From contig JAFEKR010000007.1 of the NCBI GenBank assembly GCA_019022495.1, forward strand, positions 1,426,001 to 1,490,000: DNA of 64,000 nt, written 5' to 3'. Below, piece by piece: positions 45,631-57,209 of this stretch; positions within the stretch are counted from its first letter, which is position 1, and every line of letters starts with the position of its first letter. Both the position numbers and the translations under genes were made by a program. The notes below the pieces were generated by a model. It saw only the letters and a list, made by a program, of their open reading frames with translations. It ran no database searches and had not been told where the DNA came from. This DNA comes from Epichloe hybrida. Taxonomy: Eukaryota; Ascomycota; Sordariomycetes; Hypocreales; Clavicipitaceae.

Positions 45631-47115
45631 TCAACGTCCCGTGAACGTCATCTGCCGACCCATCAAGCTCCGATAGGCACTATCCACAGCCTTTCTCTTC
45701 CTCGTCTTGGCCTCCTCGTCCTCGTCCACTTCCACCGCCTCGTCGACATCATCCGGCCCTGGAATCTGCGGCATCCACGCGCGGATCTGGCCGTCCAGAT
45801 GCGCGCCGTAGATTGCTCCCACCGAGTTGTTGCCGCCCATGGCCATGCCCGTCTGGCCGCTGCCTCCGCCGTTGCCTCGCCACACAATCGTCGTGATTCT
45901 TCTGTTGTTGTTGTTGTTGTTGCTGCTGCTCCTCCCCCTCTGGCCCGTCCAACGGGGTCGTCCCACGGCCAAGGGATTCGAGGCGGCCCCGGGGCTTCGC
46001 AGCCTCGTCACGACATTGCCGTCGTGCAGGTCCAGCATCAGAATCTCCTGGTCGTTCGGCCAGACCAGCAGCTCCCTCCCGCTGGACAAGGCCGGGGGCG
46101 TGACGACCATGGCGGCCGTCTTGGCATGCTGGTTCTGGATCAGCGCGCCGAAGCTGGCGAGCGTGTTGGTGCCCGTCGCCGCATCCCACACCCTCACCTT
46201 GCGGTCCAGTCCGGCCGACACCATGTACGCCCCGTCGTCTGTCCACGCCAGCCCGTTGACCGCCTCGTCGTGAGCCCGGGCGGCGCCGCCGCCGCCGCCG
46301 GCTGCCGCGTGGCGGAAGCGGTGCACGATGCCCAGCGAGTCCTCCTGGTCGAGCTGCGCGACGACTCCGCCCGCGCGGCGGATGTCCCAGATGCGCACCC
46401 TGCCGTCGGCGTGGCCGCTGGCCAGGACGTGCTCGTGCCGCGGGCTCCATGCCGTGCAGAGGACGGGCCCGCCGTGCGCGACGAGCGCCTGCACCGCCGA
46501 GCCCGACTTGAGGTCGACGAGGCGCGCGTTGGAGTGCTGCGTCGCGCACGACACGAGCAGGTGGCCGGCGATGGGGCTCATGGCGTGCGAGTAGATGGTC
46601 GCGTTGAGGTCGAACCCGGCCGCGAGGGCCGCCCGCTGCGTCGCCCACAGCCTCAGCGTCTTGTCGTACGAGCTGGACAGGAAGGCTTCGGTGTCGAAGG
46701 GGTAGAAGGCTAGGTGCGTGATGCCGTGGCTGTGGCCGCCGCCGCCGCCGCTGACGCCGTCCCTGTCCCTGTCCCTGCCCTCGCGGCCGATGGTGCTCAC
46801 GGGGCGGAACGTGTGTCGCTGGTGAGGCGTGGCCGGCTCGTCCAGATCCCATATCTTGATGGATCCCTCCGAGCCCCCCGACACGAGCAGCCGGCCGTCA
46901 AACTTGTCGAGCGCGAGGCTGCTTGCGCCGGCGCCGTGGGCGCGCACATCACGGGGTGCCTTGCGCTCTTCTTGCGTCTCAGCGACTTGGCCATTGAAGC
47001 GGTGCTGCGGCGCCGGCGCGAACGCCCGGAGAAGCTGGCTGGTTATGGATCGTGAGAGGTCGTGAGGGGTGAGATCCCTGTCTCGCGGGCGAGGAGGAGG
47101 CGGGCCTGCATTCAT
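45631..47115 (-). CDS. rad28: WD40 protein, CSA/ERCC8/Rad28-like
   Basis: 494 residues, intronless, from MNAGPPPPRPRDRDLTP. CSA/Rad28 proteins are substrate receptors of cullin-4/DDB1-type ubiquitin ligases in transcription-coupled nucleotide excision repair. WD repeats visible in order: LLVSGGSEGSIKIWDLDEP, AFLSSSYDKTLRLWATQ, SNARLVDLKSGS, HVLASGHADGRVRIWDIRRAGG, YMVSAGLDRKVRVWDAATG and a final GAIYGAHLDGQIRAWMPQ. WDIRR...LDQEDS and the order of repeats fit the CSA family. Insertions of Gly, Ser and Asn runs (including six Asn) and an acidic/basic C-terminus ending GRQMTFTGR are lineage-specific. Upstream in-frame ATGs to 47262 are judged non-coding. Confidence 0.85.
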   Translation of the reverse strand: MNAGPPPPRPRDRDLTPHDLSRSITSQLLRAFAPAPQHRFNGQVAETQEERKAPRDVRAHGAGASSLALDKFDGRLLVSGGSEGSIKIWDLDEPATPHQRHTFRPVSTIGREGRDRDRDGVSGGGGGHSHGITHLAFYPFDTEAFLSSSYDKTLRLWATQRAALAAGFDLNATIYSHAMSPIAGHLLVSCATQHSNARLVDLKSGSAVQALVAHGGPVLCTAWSPRHEHVLASGHADGRVRIWDIRRAGGVVAQLDQEDSLGIVHRFRHAAAGGGGGAARAHDEAVNGLAWTDDGAYMVSAGLDRKVRVWDAATGTNTLASFGALIQNQHAKTAAMVVTPPALSSGRELLVWPNDQEILMLDLHDGNVVTRLRSPGAASNPLAVGRPRWTGQRGRSSSNNNNNNRRITTIVWRGNGGGSGQTGMAMGGNNSVGAIYGAHLDGQIRAWMPQIPGPDDVDEAVEVDEDEEAKTRKRKAVDSAYRSLMGRQMTFTGR

Positions 47116-47617
47116 TGAGGATTTGACGACAAGATTGAAGACGACAAGGGGGAGCTTTTTGATGAAGAAAAGAAGTTGGCTTCGCTTGATCTGTTGATTT
47201 GTGAGTTCCGCTCCAATCAGTGAGTGAGTGACGTGCATGGGATCCACAAGTCGCGAACGCAACTCAGACCCACGTGAGTTTAAATTAGCTTTTTTTTTTT
47301 TTTCTCCCCCCCCCCCCCCCTCTCAAACCTCACGGGGTACATTAGGTCGGTCACCTTTGTCTGGAGGCGAAAATCGACAAAATCTACATACGCCAGCATT
47401 TGCGCATAGTCCTGCGTCATACCATGATTTGCAGGCGGAATGGGCTACGTGAGGTTGTTGTGCAATAAGCCCAACTATTCGTTGCTTACATGCATGTGGC
47501 CGGAAGACGAGAATATTCCTTTTTACTCAGATGGAACACACTCTTTCGCTTCCCTTCCCTTCCCGTAACAAACCTCACTCGTCCGCTCCCTGCGTCTGAA
47601 CCGGCACAACTTTTGCC
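47116..47617. promoter_or_regulatory. Divergent promoter region, WD40 gene / 47618 gene
   Basis: A 502-bp gap shared by two divergent genes; contains adjoining T- and C-runs at 47290-47320. No other feature seen. Confidence 0.5.
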
Positions 47618-48448
47618 ATGGGGTTTCCCGCCGAGGACAAGGAGCACCCGTCTCTCACGGCAGAAGAGGACAACGCGGATGCAGCCGCTGTCTTGTCGGG
47701 TTTCGAGCGTCCCAAGGGCGCCGCCGACCGACGACGTCTCGCTACGCTCTACGACGCCGTAGCAGGTTCGTAACCAGAACACCTTCCCCCCCCCCCCCTT
47801 CTCTTACCACACAGACATGAGGACAAAGGGCTCCCGCAATTCATCACATGAGTCTAACGCCATGCAGGTAGTGTCACCAAGCACCACCTCGTCCGAAACG
47901 AGCCACCACCGCCGCCGCCGCCGCCGCAAGTCATCCGCCATCCCACCCGCGGCGGACCCCTTGGTCCCGATGAAGTCTTGTTTCGGAGAAAGGACGCGCC
48001 CACGCGCTACGCAGAGCATGATGTCTACAATGCGCATGACAGGCATCTCCCGCGCGGCGGGCAGGGCGTCCTCCCGGACAGCGACCTGCTCAAGTCCGTA
48101 CACGCCTATTCCAGCAAGTTCTACGGCGCCATGGAGCGCAGGCACCGACGCGAAATGCCGATCCGCCCGGGGCGCCGCGGCATCGACGAGAGGAGCATGG
48201 ACGAGACGGCCCTGCTGGCGTTTGGCATCCTGCTGGAGGAGGCGGGGAGGGAGATTCTCGGTCGGCGGGGGGATTGTGTCTTCACAGAGGGGCTTTCTGA
48301 ACAGGATGCCGACGGACATACGGGAGATGAGGTGGCGCGGCATACGGGCTCCGCCGCTGGTCACCAGCGTGCTGGGTCGACCTCGAGTCGCAACGAGAGA
48401 TTGCCAAAGAGGAGGAGAGTGACGAGGAGCGCAGAGGAGCGCCCTTGA
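47618..48448 (+). CDS. Unrecognised 242-residue protein, possibly nuclear
   Basis: Exons 47618-47765 and 47868-48448. The intron has a GTTCGT donor, a TCTAAC branch site and a CATGCAG acceptor, and splicing joins LYDAVAG|SVTKHHLVRN. Features: a polar N-terminus, a run of eight prolines, DEVLFRRKDAPTRYAEHDVY, LPDSDLLKSVHAYSSKFY and a conserved-looking helix DERSMDETALLAFGILLEEA. The C-terminus is basic and low-complexity (NERLPKRRRVTRS), a probable nuclear signal. A very tentative idea is a subunit of the RNA polymerase I upstream activation factor (Rrn10-like); I cannot support this beyond general resemblance. Confidence 0.65.
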
Positions 48449-51400
48449 CAGAGTTGGCTCGGAAGTCGCTACCGTTTGTGCTGCGGGGTTTCCGAGAGAC
48501 TCCCGTGGCGAGCTGTGCCGAGTGTGTTTTGAAGGTGGTCGAACAGCAAATTTCACTAGTGCTAGGTCCATCTTCGCGACGTCGAGCGCGACAAGAGGGC
48601 TTCTATAGACGATGCAAGGTTCATCATCTCCGATGGGGTGACGTGGCCCTAGTGATCACGAGTTCCTACGCGGCAGTGCTCGCACAGTGCTTGGATGAAG
48701 GGGAGGCCCGATGCCCGGAGGCCATCTGGCGATGGCCACTGACGATGTTGATAGATGAACATCAGATAACTTTTTTTTTTCCAGACCCCTAGCTATGTTA
48801 CAGATGATCCTAGATTCTCAAAAGTCTCCTAATCGTCATCGAGCCAATCAACCACCGCTTGTCTTGTTGAGGCAACAAAAAAAAGTTGGGTTCTAGAGCG
48901 AGTCTGTCACACAACGTCTGAACCCTGAATATCGCCAAAGGGCAAACGCCGAAATTCGTGCTTGCCCACATCGGTGACGGCGTTGGCGTTGAAATGTACT
49001 CCTTAGTTTGAGTAAAGGGTCTTTTTTTGTGGGAAAACGGGAGGGTTTTCTTCTTCCTTGTTGGTGTTCCTGCTCTTTGCACTCGACGTGTCATAGAACC
49101 GCCCTTGCAACGACAGTACAATAAGGAATGAGCAGAGTACTCGCAGAAGTGCCTTGATAGTGGGTTTTTGTATCACGGGATTTCGCAACGCTATTCACGA
49201 CGCCTGCGCGTGCACTAGGCTGTCAAAACTATGCCGACGTACGAGACTTGTTTGCTTGATGTTACTCCCTCCTCCCCTCCGATCACACTGCTTGCACACG
49301 AGTCCTGAGTGGAAGGCAGCGCAAGCCCATCTGAATTGGCATGTTCGTTATTCGGACCGTCGCTCCAAGTAAGTACTCGATACCTCGCCCTCGGCATCTT
49401 TCAATTTCCGCTACAAAGTGGCGTGTGCTTCGTTCCTTTGAGGTATCGTGCTGTGCCCTCTATCAAACTTGAAGCTTCTCGCAAACAATGCACATTCATG
49501 ACCAAAGTACGGGCATTGTTGTAAAGGGCAGACAACTGCAAAAGCAGGGTTCAAGGGCCAACAGGATCCCCGAAATGTTTCAACACAGTACCGCAATGAG
49601 GCTTGCCCATACTCCGTACTCCGTACGGAGTCTACCATGGCACTTCTGCTAAATAGCATACTCGTATCAACCATGATATGCAGATGGCCACCACGGAGCA
49701 CGCTGGTGCTTCTTTTTTTCCCCCACTAGGGAGAGAAGAGAAAAACAACACTCGGAGTTTTTGGACCTGTGGCTTGACTTGACAAGGCAATTGACATGAA
49801 AGAGCGAAAAGGTCGCACAGAGTTTCCTGTGTTGGTTCCCGTGGTTGCAGAATGGCGGCCCCCAATGGCGACCGTTGATCACCAACCACCTTGTTGGAAA
49901 GCAGCTTTTACGATGCTGAGGCGCAGGCGAAGCGGAAGTCACTCATCCGATCCGAGCATTTTTAACTGGCTCGATCCTCAGATGACCTGGCAGAACTCGA
50001 GATCGGGTCGTATTCGAATATGTTATGGTGATGGGCCTTTGCCCTTAGTATCAGCAACGACAGACTTTGCGTGGGAGACCAAGGCGCGACGGAGACGATT
50101 CATCGGCTCTTTTCGTGTTTCTTTCTTTTCATCGGAACTTCACATAGGGGAAGATGATGATGGCTGGTAAAGAAGAATTGAGTTGCCGCACCGGAAATCC
50201 GTCGAACTTGTCCCACGTCAAGCGAAAGCAACTGCAACAAGATCATCCATCCGAGGGTTCTCGACCTTGAAGTAATCGACAACAACGAGCGCATGCAGCT
50301 GAAGAGAGTGCCCCCCCCCCCCTTGGTCTCGACTGCGTTCCAGCCGTGACTGCAGCAGCGTCAAAAAGGATTGATTTGGAAAGGAGAGCGTCAACCTACT
50401 CCGCCTGGGCATGTATTAGGCACAACGACTGCGAGCAGAATCGTCTCGTAGCATTGGATGCATTGGATGTAATACAAATGTGCTGCAAAGTTTGGACGAG
50501 TGCTGCTCGGTATTCTGTAAGAAGTCGTCGGGCTGTTCCCGAGTGTTGATTAGTCAAGCCTTGGGTTTTTGGTTTCTGTCACAGCGGACATGAAACTTCT
50601 CCATGTTTGATATCTTTCCTCCTGGCCTATAAAACTGAGTTCTGACATCACTATTCCTACAAAAATTGGCGGTGAATCAGATAGCCAGAACCTTCGAGAG
50701 CATGTCGCCTCCGACACGATGTTGCAGGGAGTGACGGTGGAGAAATCTCCCGGTTCCAGCATATCACGAATGCTCAAACTGCGTGTCGAGAGTTTCATCG
50801 GCTGTTGTCTTTATCCAAATGAGAAGTCATGCAAGTGCTCAGACATCAAGTTATTCTCTGCTCAAACCTCTGCTCGACTATTTCGTGACAGCATGGGATC
50901 TTCTGAGAACCTCGAGCTTGAAGAACGGCGTCCATCAGAGAGGCGTGCCATGAGGTTCTTGATCTCCAAACTTGCGAACTGGGTGGCCGTGCGTAGATGG
51001 TGAAAACGTGCCCGTTTACCGCCGGAACATGCATCTGCATTTGTCTTTGCACCTGCCTTCCTTGGAAAGTGACGCGTAGGGCCGGTCGAGAGGCAGGAAC
51101 AACGGAGGTGCAGGCTGCAAGGAAACTTGCCGAGTTGCAACACACTTCGATGCATCGATGCATCGCAGACTTCTGCACAAGGCCCCTGAACTCTTCAACA
51201 TGTATGTACGTATGCTCCCATGAGGCATCATTGGTTGACCTTTCTTTCCAATAGCATTACATACGGAGTACGGAGGATTTCATCACCCCATCGGGAACTG
51301 ACAAGTCATCTGCGTGTTGAGTCATCTGCGTGCTGCAGAGGGGACAGTGGGGCCTGCAATTAGCGGCAGCACAAAAAAGCAAAGGTCAGCCAAGAGATCA

Positions 51401-54400
51401 CACGAGATCACACCCAACACACCCAACACACCCAAAATTGCTTTTGGCGAGCCCGAATCTCCACGACATTGATGGTAGCCGTCGAAAGATTTGATACATT
51501 GCATCCAGCTACTGCACCTCTGTGACACAAGCACGACCAGCATTCCTCAACGAACACGAATCCAAGACGTTAGGAGTTCGACAGTGGAGCAAGTCGCGTG
51601 CGCGGCTCCCGAGAGCATGATGTGCACTACTGTACGTACTATCTGCACATAGAAGAAGCTGCGACGTCTACAAAACCGGCATGGCTAGGGCTGAGCTACT
51701 CGGCGTGATTTCATTTCGGCGCCTCCGTATTCTGTCTAGCAAGCACAGCGCCATCCTGGTGCCGGAAGTCTCGAGAACGCTGCAGAATGTGCTCTTGTGC
51801 ATGCGGGGAGAGGAGAAGCAAAGACACTCTTGCTGTCTCTCAATCCTCCGTTGAGAAACGTAGCCACGAGTTGGGCACCAACTAACATTCGGAGCCGGTG
51901 CAAGCCGATAGACACTGTGTGGATGTAGGGTGTATCCCGCCTTGACGGTTTTGGTTTTCTCTTGCGAGACATTGATTTGCCAACCAGGGGAAAGGAACCA
52001 GGTGACAAGTTTTCTATGTGGGTCACTAATTTAGCGCCGTGGCAGAATAAGCCAGGTGAGAATCTGGGGCACCATGGATGCTTGCTGGATGATGCAGGCT
52101 GTTGCGTTAACCCGTGCAAAATAACCGCCATATTGAGACGGGGAGTATCTAAGCATTCATTTGCAAGGATTAGCTCTCCTTGATGATCCAATATTAATGG
52201 CTCGCCGTTTCATTGACACAAAGTAGTAATAAGAATCTCATACAACGTACGGCAAGAACTCTGTGTGTGTGTGTGGATTGCACCCCTGAACGCCGTGAGC
52301 CCTGATCAACATTCTCTCCAAGGTTAGTGAAATCCATCGCACCATTGGAGATAAAGATGATGGACATGGATCTGACGTGTCTGAGAGACATGTCTGGTTT
52401 CTTCGGCTTCTAGAAGACGATGGAACACGCGCCATGGTTTTCATGAGACGCACCGAATAACTTCATTTACGGGAAATGATCGCCAAAAGCTCTCACATGA
52501 ACAAGACAGGCTGCGGCTAGAGGGACCCACCAGAAACAATCCAACAGACGGGCGGCGGCGCGATGTGGCCGGTGGATAGCTCCTGTTTGTTGACAAGTTC
52601 TCCGTACTGTTCTAATGCAAACAAGTATCGAAGAGATTTATATCTATTATCCACTAATAGAGCCCGTCAGGCCTTGCGGACTAGCCTAAGCGGCTGTCCA
52701 AAACCGTTAGCATCATCCCATGAGGCCACCCCCATTTTTTTCGTGCCCGGCGCTTGTACCTGATTGGCGGGAGTGAACCTATCACGAAAAGCTCCAAATG
52801 AAGGCCGAACCACGGGTGTGTGCGCGATGGCGCGATAGTGCGCACGGCCCGGACATTCAAGAAAGACAACAACAAGACCTGCTGCCTGTCCACGGTTCGG
52901 CTCCATTGCCTGGATGGGTAGCGCACCTTTTCCCCCCTGCCCAGGCTGCTGGGGGAACTTGGGGACTTGGGAACTTTGTCACTACCCGCATCCATTGGCG
53001 GATGTTTCACCACGTCCACGGTCCAGCAGAGCTTGCTTGTTTGTCGGGCAGCATTTTTGGTAGGCCGGCCAAACCACTGGAGATTTTATGTATGGGTGAA
53101 CCAGACATGCCAGACGTAATATGTGCTCGTGTCCCACGCCGTTGAGACACACGACTGACGAAAATATGGTGCTCCATGTGCACGCCACCACCAGTACTTG
53201 TGTATTTTCTGCATGGAAGTCGGTGAGTCGATGGATGGAATGGACTGTGAAGCAAGCCACAAGCAAACATCCAGCTGCGCATATCAACCATCATGCCGTT
53301 GAGACTTGCATCGCTTCCGGCTACCACGGCAGACACGAGTCTGTGGCGGGGGACGATTCTATTGGATCAATGGATGCTCGACTGACCAACATGTTGATCA
53401 AGCTTCGCAGACCTCGCCGTAGTCATAAGCGCAAACAAGCTGCTCTGCTGCTTTTCTTGCGGTGCTTGTGCTACTACAGTAATTCATCCTGTGCCTGACA
53501 CTGTGCCACGGGGCGGACAAACCTCTCAATACCAAACAACCCGCGCCAGGCTGTCCCTGACGCTTTGTTTGAAGTTGGGCTGCATGTTGATGGGCAGCAA
53601 GGGACCAGTCATAACAGTGGTAGGGTCGGCTCCAACGCGACATTGCTGAAGCACTCTCATCAGGCGGGCAAGCAAAAAAAAAAAAAAAAGCAAACATTCA
53701 TCAGGCCGGCAACGGCAAGCTGCCAGGCAAGCAAGCAAGCCGCCGCGAGCTGTCTCTGGCGCTCGCTGACTCGTCGCTGACAATTATTATCCTTCCAGGA
53801 TTGTTGGCCGGGGACAAAGATTGAATTCAGCACAGCGGCACGCCCGGTTGTTTGGTACTGTCGTCCTGTCGGGGGGCCTCGGAGACTTGCCTGCCACGGC
53901 AACGAGCGCCAGCTCTGGCCTGCCTGCCTTGTGCCCTGCTCTCCAAGCATTTGTTGGAGGACATTTGGACCGTTACATATTTCAAGGTCCAACGGACCCT
54001 CCCCCTCCCCCCTTCCCCACAGCGGTTGCAGCTGCGAGTTTCCTGGCCGTGCGTCGTTGTGGTGGGCTTGTCACGGCAGCTTCTCAGGTCACGGCAGGCA
54101 TTTATCAATCTTCAGACACGCAGTCCACGGCAGAGACGGGTGCACCAGCAGCAGAAGGTATCATGTCATGTACTGGAGCCGGGTCAACCGAGCGGAATGA
54201 TGTCATTGCCCTGCGTGCGACTTGATGCGACTTGATGCGACTTGAGCAAGGCAAAAGTTTTCGACTGGATGATGGCATGTTACCTACATACAGTGGGTGT
54301 TGTGCCGAAGGTGGCATACAGCTCAGCTTGGCTCGAATTGCGAGTTGAGCATATGTACTCTGCTTCTGACTCCGGACTATCGGCGATCGGTTTTTGGTGC

Positions 54401-54423
54401 TTGCCCGCCGTCGGCTCCAACGC

Positions 54424-54466
54424 TGGTTGGTTGGTTGGTTGGCTGGTTGGTTGGTTGGTTGGTTGG
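54424..54466. repeat. GGTT tetranucleotide microsatellite
   Basis: About ten GGTT units with one GGCT interruption; reads as NQPTNQP on the minus strand, so ORFs through it are artefacts. Confidence 0.9.
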
Positions 54467-55454
54467 TGATGAGAGGCGGTAACGGGCCATGAGGACATGC
54501 ACTCCGCAAAAGTCCGTAGACTTGTACGGCTGTAATCCGTACGGAGGGAGGTATTACGGAGAAGCATTGCCAGAAGAGCGTCTGGCGCAGCGCCGAAACC
54601 CAGGGCAAGGGGGGCGTGAGCCGCCTGGCACATGAGCAACTTGCTTCCAGACTTGAGACTTGACCGCTCTCAGTCCACGCCGCGCCCCGTGGTGCCGCTA
54701 GTCATTGTATGTATGGAAGATGAGGAATAGCTCGTTCGTATTGTTGATGGGTTGATGGAGGCAAATCAGACATTTCGTCAATTTTTATTGTTGACGCCTC
54801 GCAGTGCATGGCAGCTAGGCGCATTCGCTGGTCCGGGTTCGTGAGCCACTCGCTTCGGCGCCCGCGTTGCCATCCATGAACAACTTCCTGGTGCAAAGTA
54901 CTCGGTACGCTGCGTTGGACTGGACTGGAGTTTTATGCTGTACGGAGTATTATACAATACACGCCGTTGAGCGTTCCCCACCCGGTTCTGTGACTGTGCG
55001 ATTACAAGTACAACTTATTAACCCCTGGATGATTTTACAAGACTACAAGCCCCACGTGGGGTAGCCGCTAATCGCTATTAGTGGCTGCAGAGAATGGGGC
55101 CATTACGGACTACATGTACATGTAGGAATCTCATGGGTACACACGCTGAGAAGAGGTACTCTATAGTGCTGGTAAGCTATGGCCAAGATGAAGTACCTCT
55201 GACTCCCCTTAGTGTCACGCTAACTTATAGAAAGATCTATTATTGGCCTGGTGCCCTTTAGAGTGTTCCATTCGAGTCCCCTGCCATGCCATGACATAAT
55301 GAAGACTCAGACGTTCGCAATTTGCACACCGACCACAGTCTCGGTACTTTTGAACGCTCCACGTCGAGATCCAGACCAGACGAGACCAGGACTGGGTGCC
55401 AACAACGTCCAACGTTATTATTCCCATCCCACAGATGGCTGCACGACAGGAGAA

Positions 55455-55500
55455 CACGCGCGCGCGCACACACATACACACACGCACACACACACACGCA
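55455..55500. repeat. CG/CA dinucleotide microsatellite
   Basis: Alternating CG then CA units with a TA interruption. Confidence 0.9.
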
Positions 55501-56754
55501 ATCCGTACATATTACCACGCCGTATGTACGGAGTGCGGATGTATTATTAGGAGCACTCCTTGTACCGGGCCCGTTGATTCTTGCCAAGACTGACCAGTGA
55601 CTTCACCCCCAGGGGCCACCCATCCAGGCCACCATCCAGCCGCCATCTGATCACTCCCGGCACGCCGCCAGCTGCCATCACCCTTGACCTCTTCGTCACT
55701 TCTCCTTCCGTCCGTCCCTCCTGCCCCCCCGCAACGTCGGCTTCGTGCGCGCTTTCTCTTCTTGGATAGCTCCAGTGCGTATTAGCGTTTTAGCGTATTA
55801 CATGTAGCTCCAGCTCCGGCTCCAGCTCCAGCTCCATCCACCAGTTCAGCTTCTTCCATGTCGGCATCCCGCCATCCCGCCATCTCTGCCCGACTGCTGC
55901 TCAAAGCCGCCTCGCCGCGTCTTGGGATCTGCACAGGGCTCCTGACTTGCCTCTCTCTCTCAAACTCACTTCATCTCTCACCGTCATTGGACGGCGTCAC
56001 ACACTTTTTCTGTTGTAATACTTACTCGATTCTTGACTCGACCTGGGACCGGGACCGGGGACAGGGACAGGCGACAGGCGACAGCTTCATGTCATCATAC
56101 TACCCGGCTGGCCCTGCGCCGTCCATTTCCAGTCGTGATTTGAGCCTCGTACTCCGTGCCTCGTACTCCATGGGAGCTCCATACTCCATACCTACTTGCT
56201 CTCTTCGCTCTCCTCGCACGCTTCCCTCGTCGCTCGCTCGCTTGAGATACACACGCCCCATGCCAGCCTTCCGCTGCTAAAAAGACTTGGGACTTTTCCG
56301 ATGCTGAGGACCCAGTCCAGCCGGCTATCCACGACTTCTGCTTCCGCCAAACACCACCCCCTCCTCAGCTTCCGAACAAGACGGCGAGCCTGTCTGATCC
56401 CCTGGTGTTCGTGGCATCGGGCACTAGCGCTACCCGTGTGCTGGTACCAAGTACTACATACTCCGTACCCTACCTGCCTCACCTCCCTAGCTCTAGCTAG
56501 CTAGGTACATACCTTGCCTACTTACTCATTCGTCTTGGTGCCTGGAATCCGGTGCTGGAATCCGGTGCTGGTGCTGGTGCTGGTGCTTGATGCTTGATGC
56601 TTGGTGCTGGTGCTGGTGCTCGGTGCTGGTGCTGGTGTCGGTTGTTTCGCCCTCCGGCCCATGGAAGCTGGCCCTCGTCGGTCGGTCCTTGCCTCACCTT
56701 TGATCTCGTTCCTGATGTGTCTGTGTTCCGTGGCTGTGGCTCGAACGCACAAAC

Positions 56755-57177
56755 ATGGATCCAGGTCCAAACGGCAAACGCCCTCGTTTTGGCTCTTGGT
56801 CTGCCTCTGCTCCGACAGGGACTTCTCTTCCCCTTCCTCATAGTTCAATAACTCCACGACCACATCCTGTTCCTCCTCCGCCTCCTTCGATTGCTCATTC
56901 ACAACATCATTCCGGTCTAAGTCCGTATCAGCAGTCATATCCGCCTCGACCAAACGACCACGGGACCGGTCCCCCCTCAAGCCACCATCATCCTCCTGCT
57001 CCCACGGGTCAAGCCTCTGCTTCAGGTTCCCTTCCAGTGGCCGTACATGTTCATGCGCAATCTCATCACTCTGAACTCGACTGGAGACATCTCGAACAGG
57101 AAACACTTGCTCCCATGCAAGATCACTTTCGACAGCCTGGCCCTCCCTCCCAGCAACAACAGCAGCAACAGCAGCAA

Positions 57178-57209
<32 letters not shown>

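Larger units (their letters stand above)
9629..56467. repeat. Dispersed intergenic 9-mer TACTCCGTA / TACGGAGTA (13 exact copies)
   Basis: Exact copies start at 9629, 10306, 11181, 19719, 19733, 22355, 44470, 44521, 49610, 49617, 51262, 54941 and 56459, in both orientations and often paired or extended to GTACTCCGTAC. None falls in a gene called here. Near matches occur at about 16330, 55525 and 56150. See the findings for the enrichment estimate. Confidence 0.75.
48449..56754. other. 8.3-kb stretch without a supportable gene
   Basis: Base composition is normal, so this is not RIP-degraded repeat. ORFs of 60-167 codons are scattered on both strands, none with a recognisable motif, signal peptide or plausible set of exons. 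Contents noted: TACTCCGTA 9-mers at 49610, 49617, 51262, 54941 and 56459; a CACCCAA repeat at 51410-51435; a GGTT tetramer tract at 54424-54466; a CA/CG microsatellite at 55455-55500; GCTCCA repeats at 55805-55845; GGTGCT repeats at 56550-56640 upstream of the transcription factor. The last 1 kb is probably the long promoter and leader of that gene. Confidence 0.45.

Noticed and set aside
45517..46852. Long plus- and minus-strand frames overlapping the WD40 gene in other frames
   Set aside because: Out-of-frame shadows in GC-rich sequence; only the 45631-47115 frame has WD repeats.
48445..48792. 115-codon ORF overlapping the end of the 47618 gene
   Set aside because: Overlaps the last codons of a spliced gene in another frame and ends in a T-run; no motif.
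54424..54466. CRISPR-like tandem repeat
   Set aside because: Simple GGTT microsatellite without spacers, and the genome is eukaryotic; no CRISPR array exists in the window.
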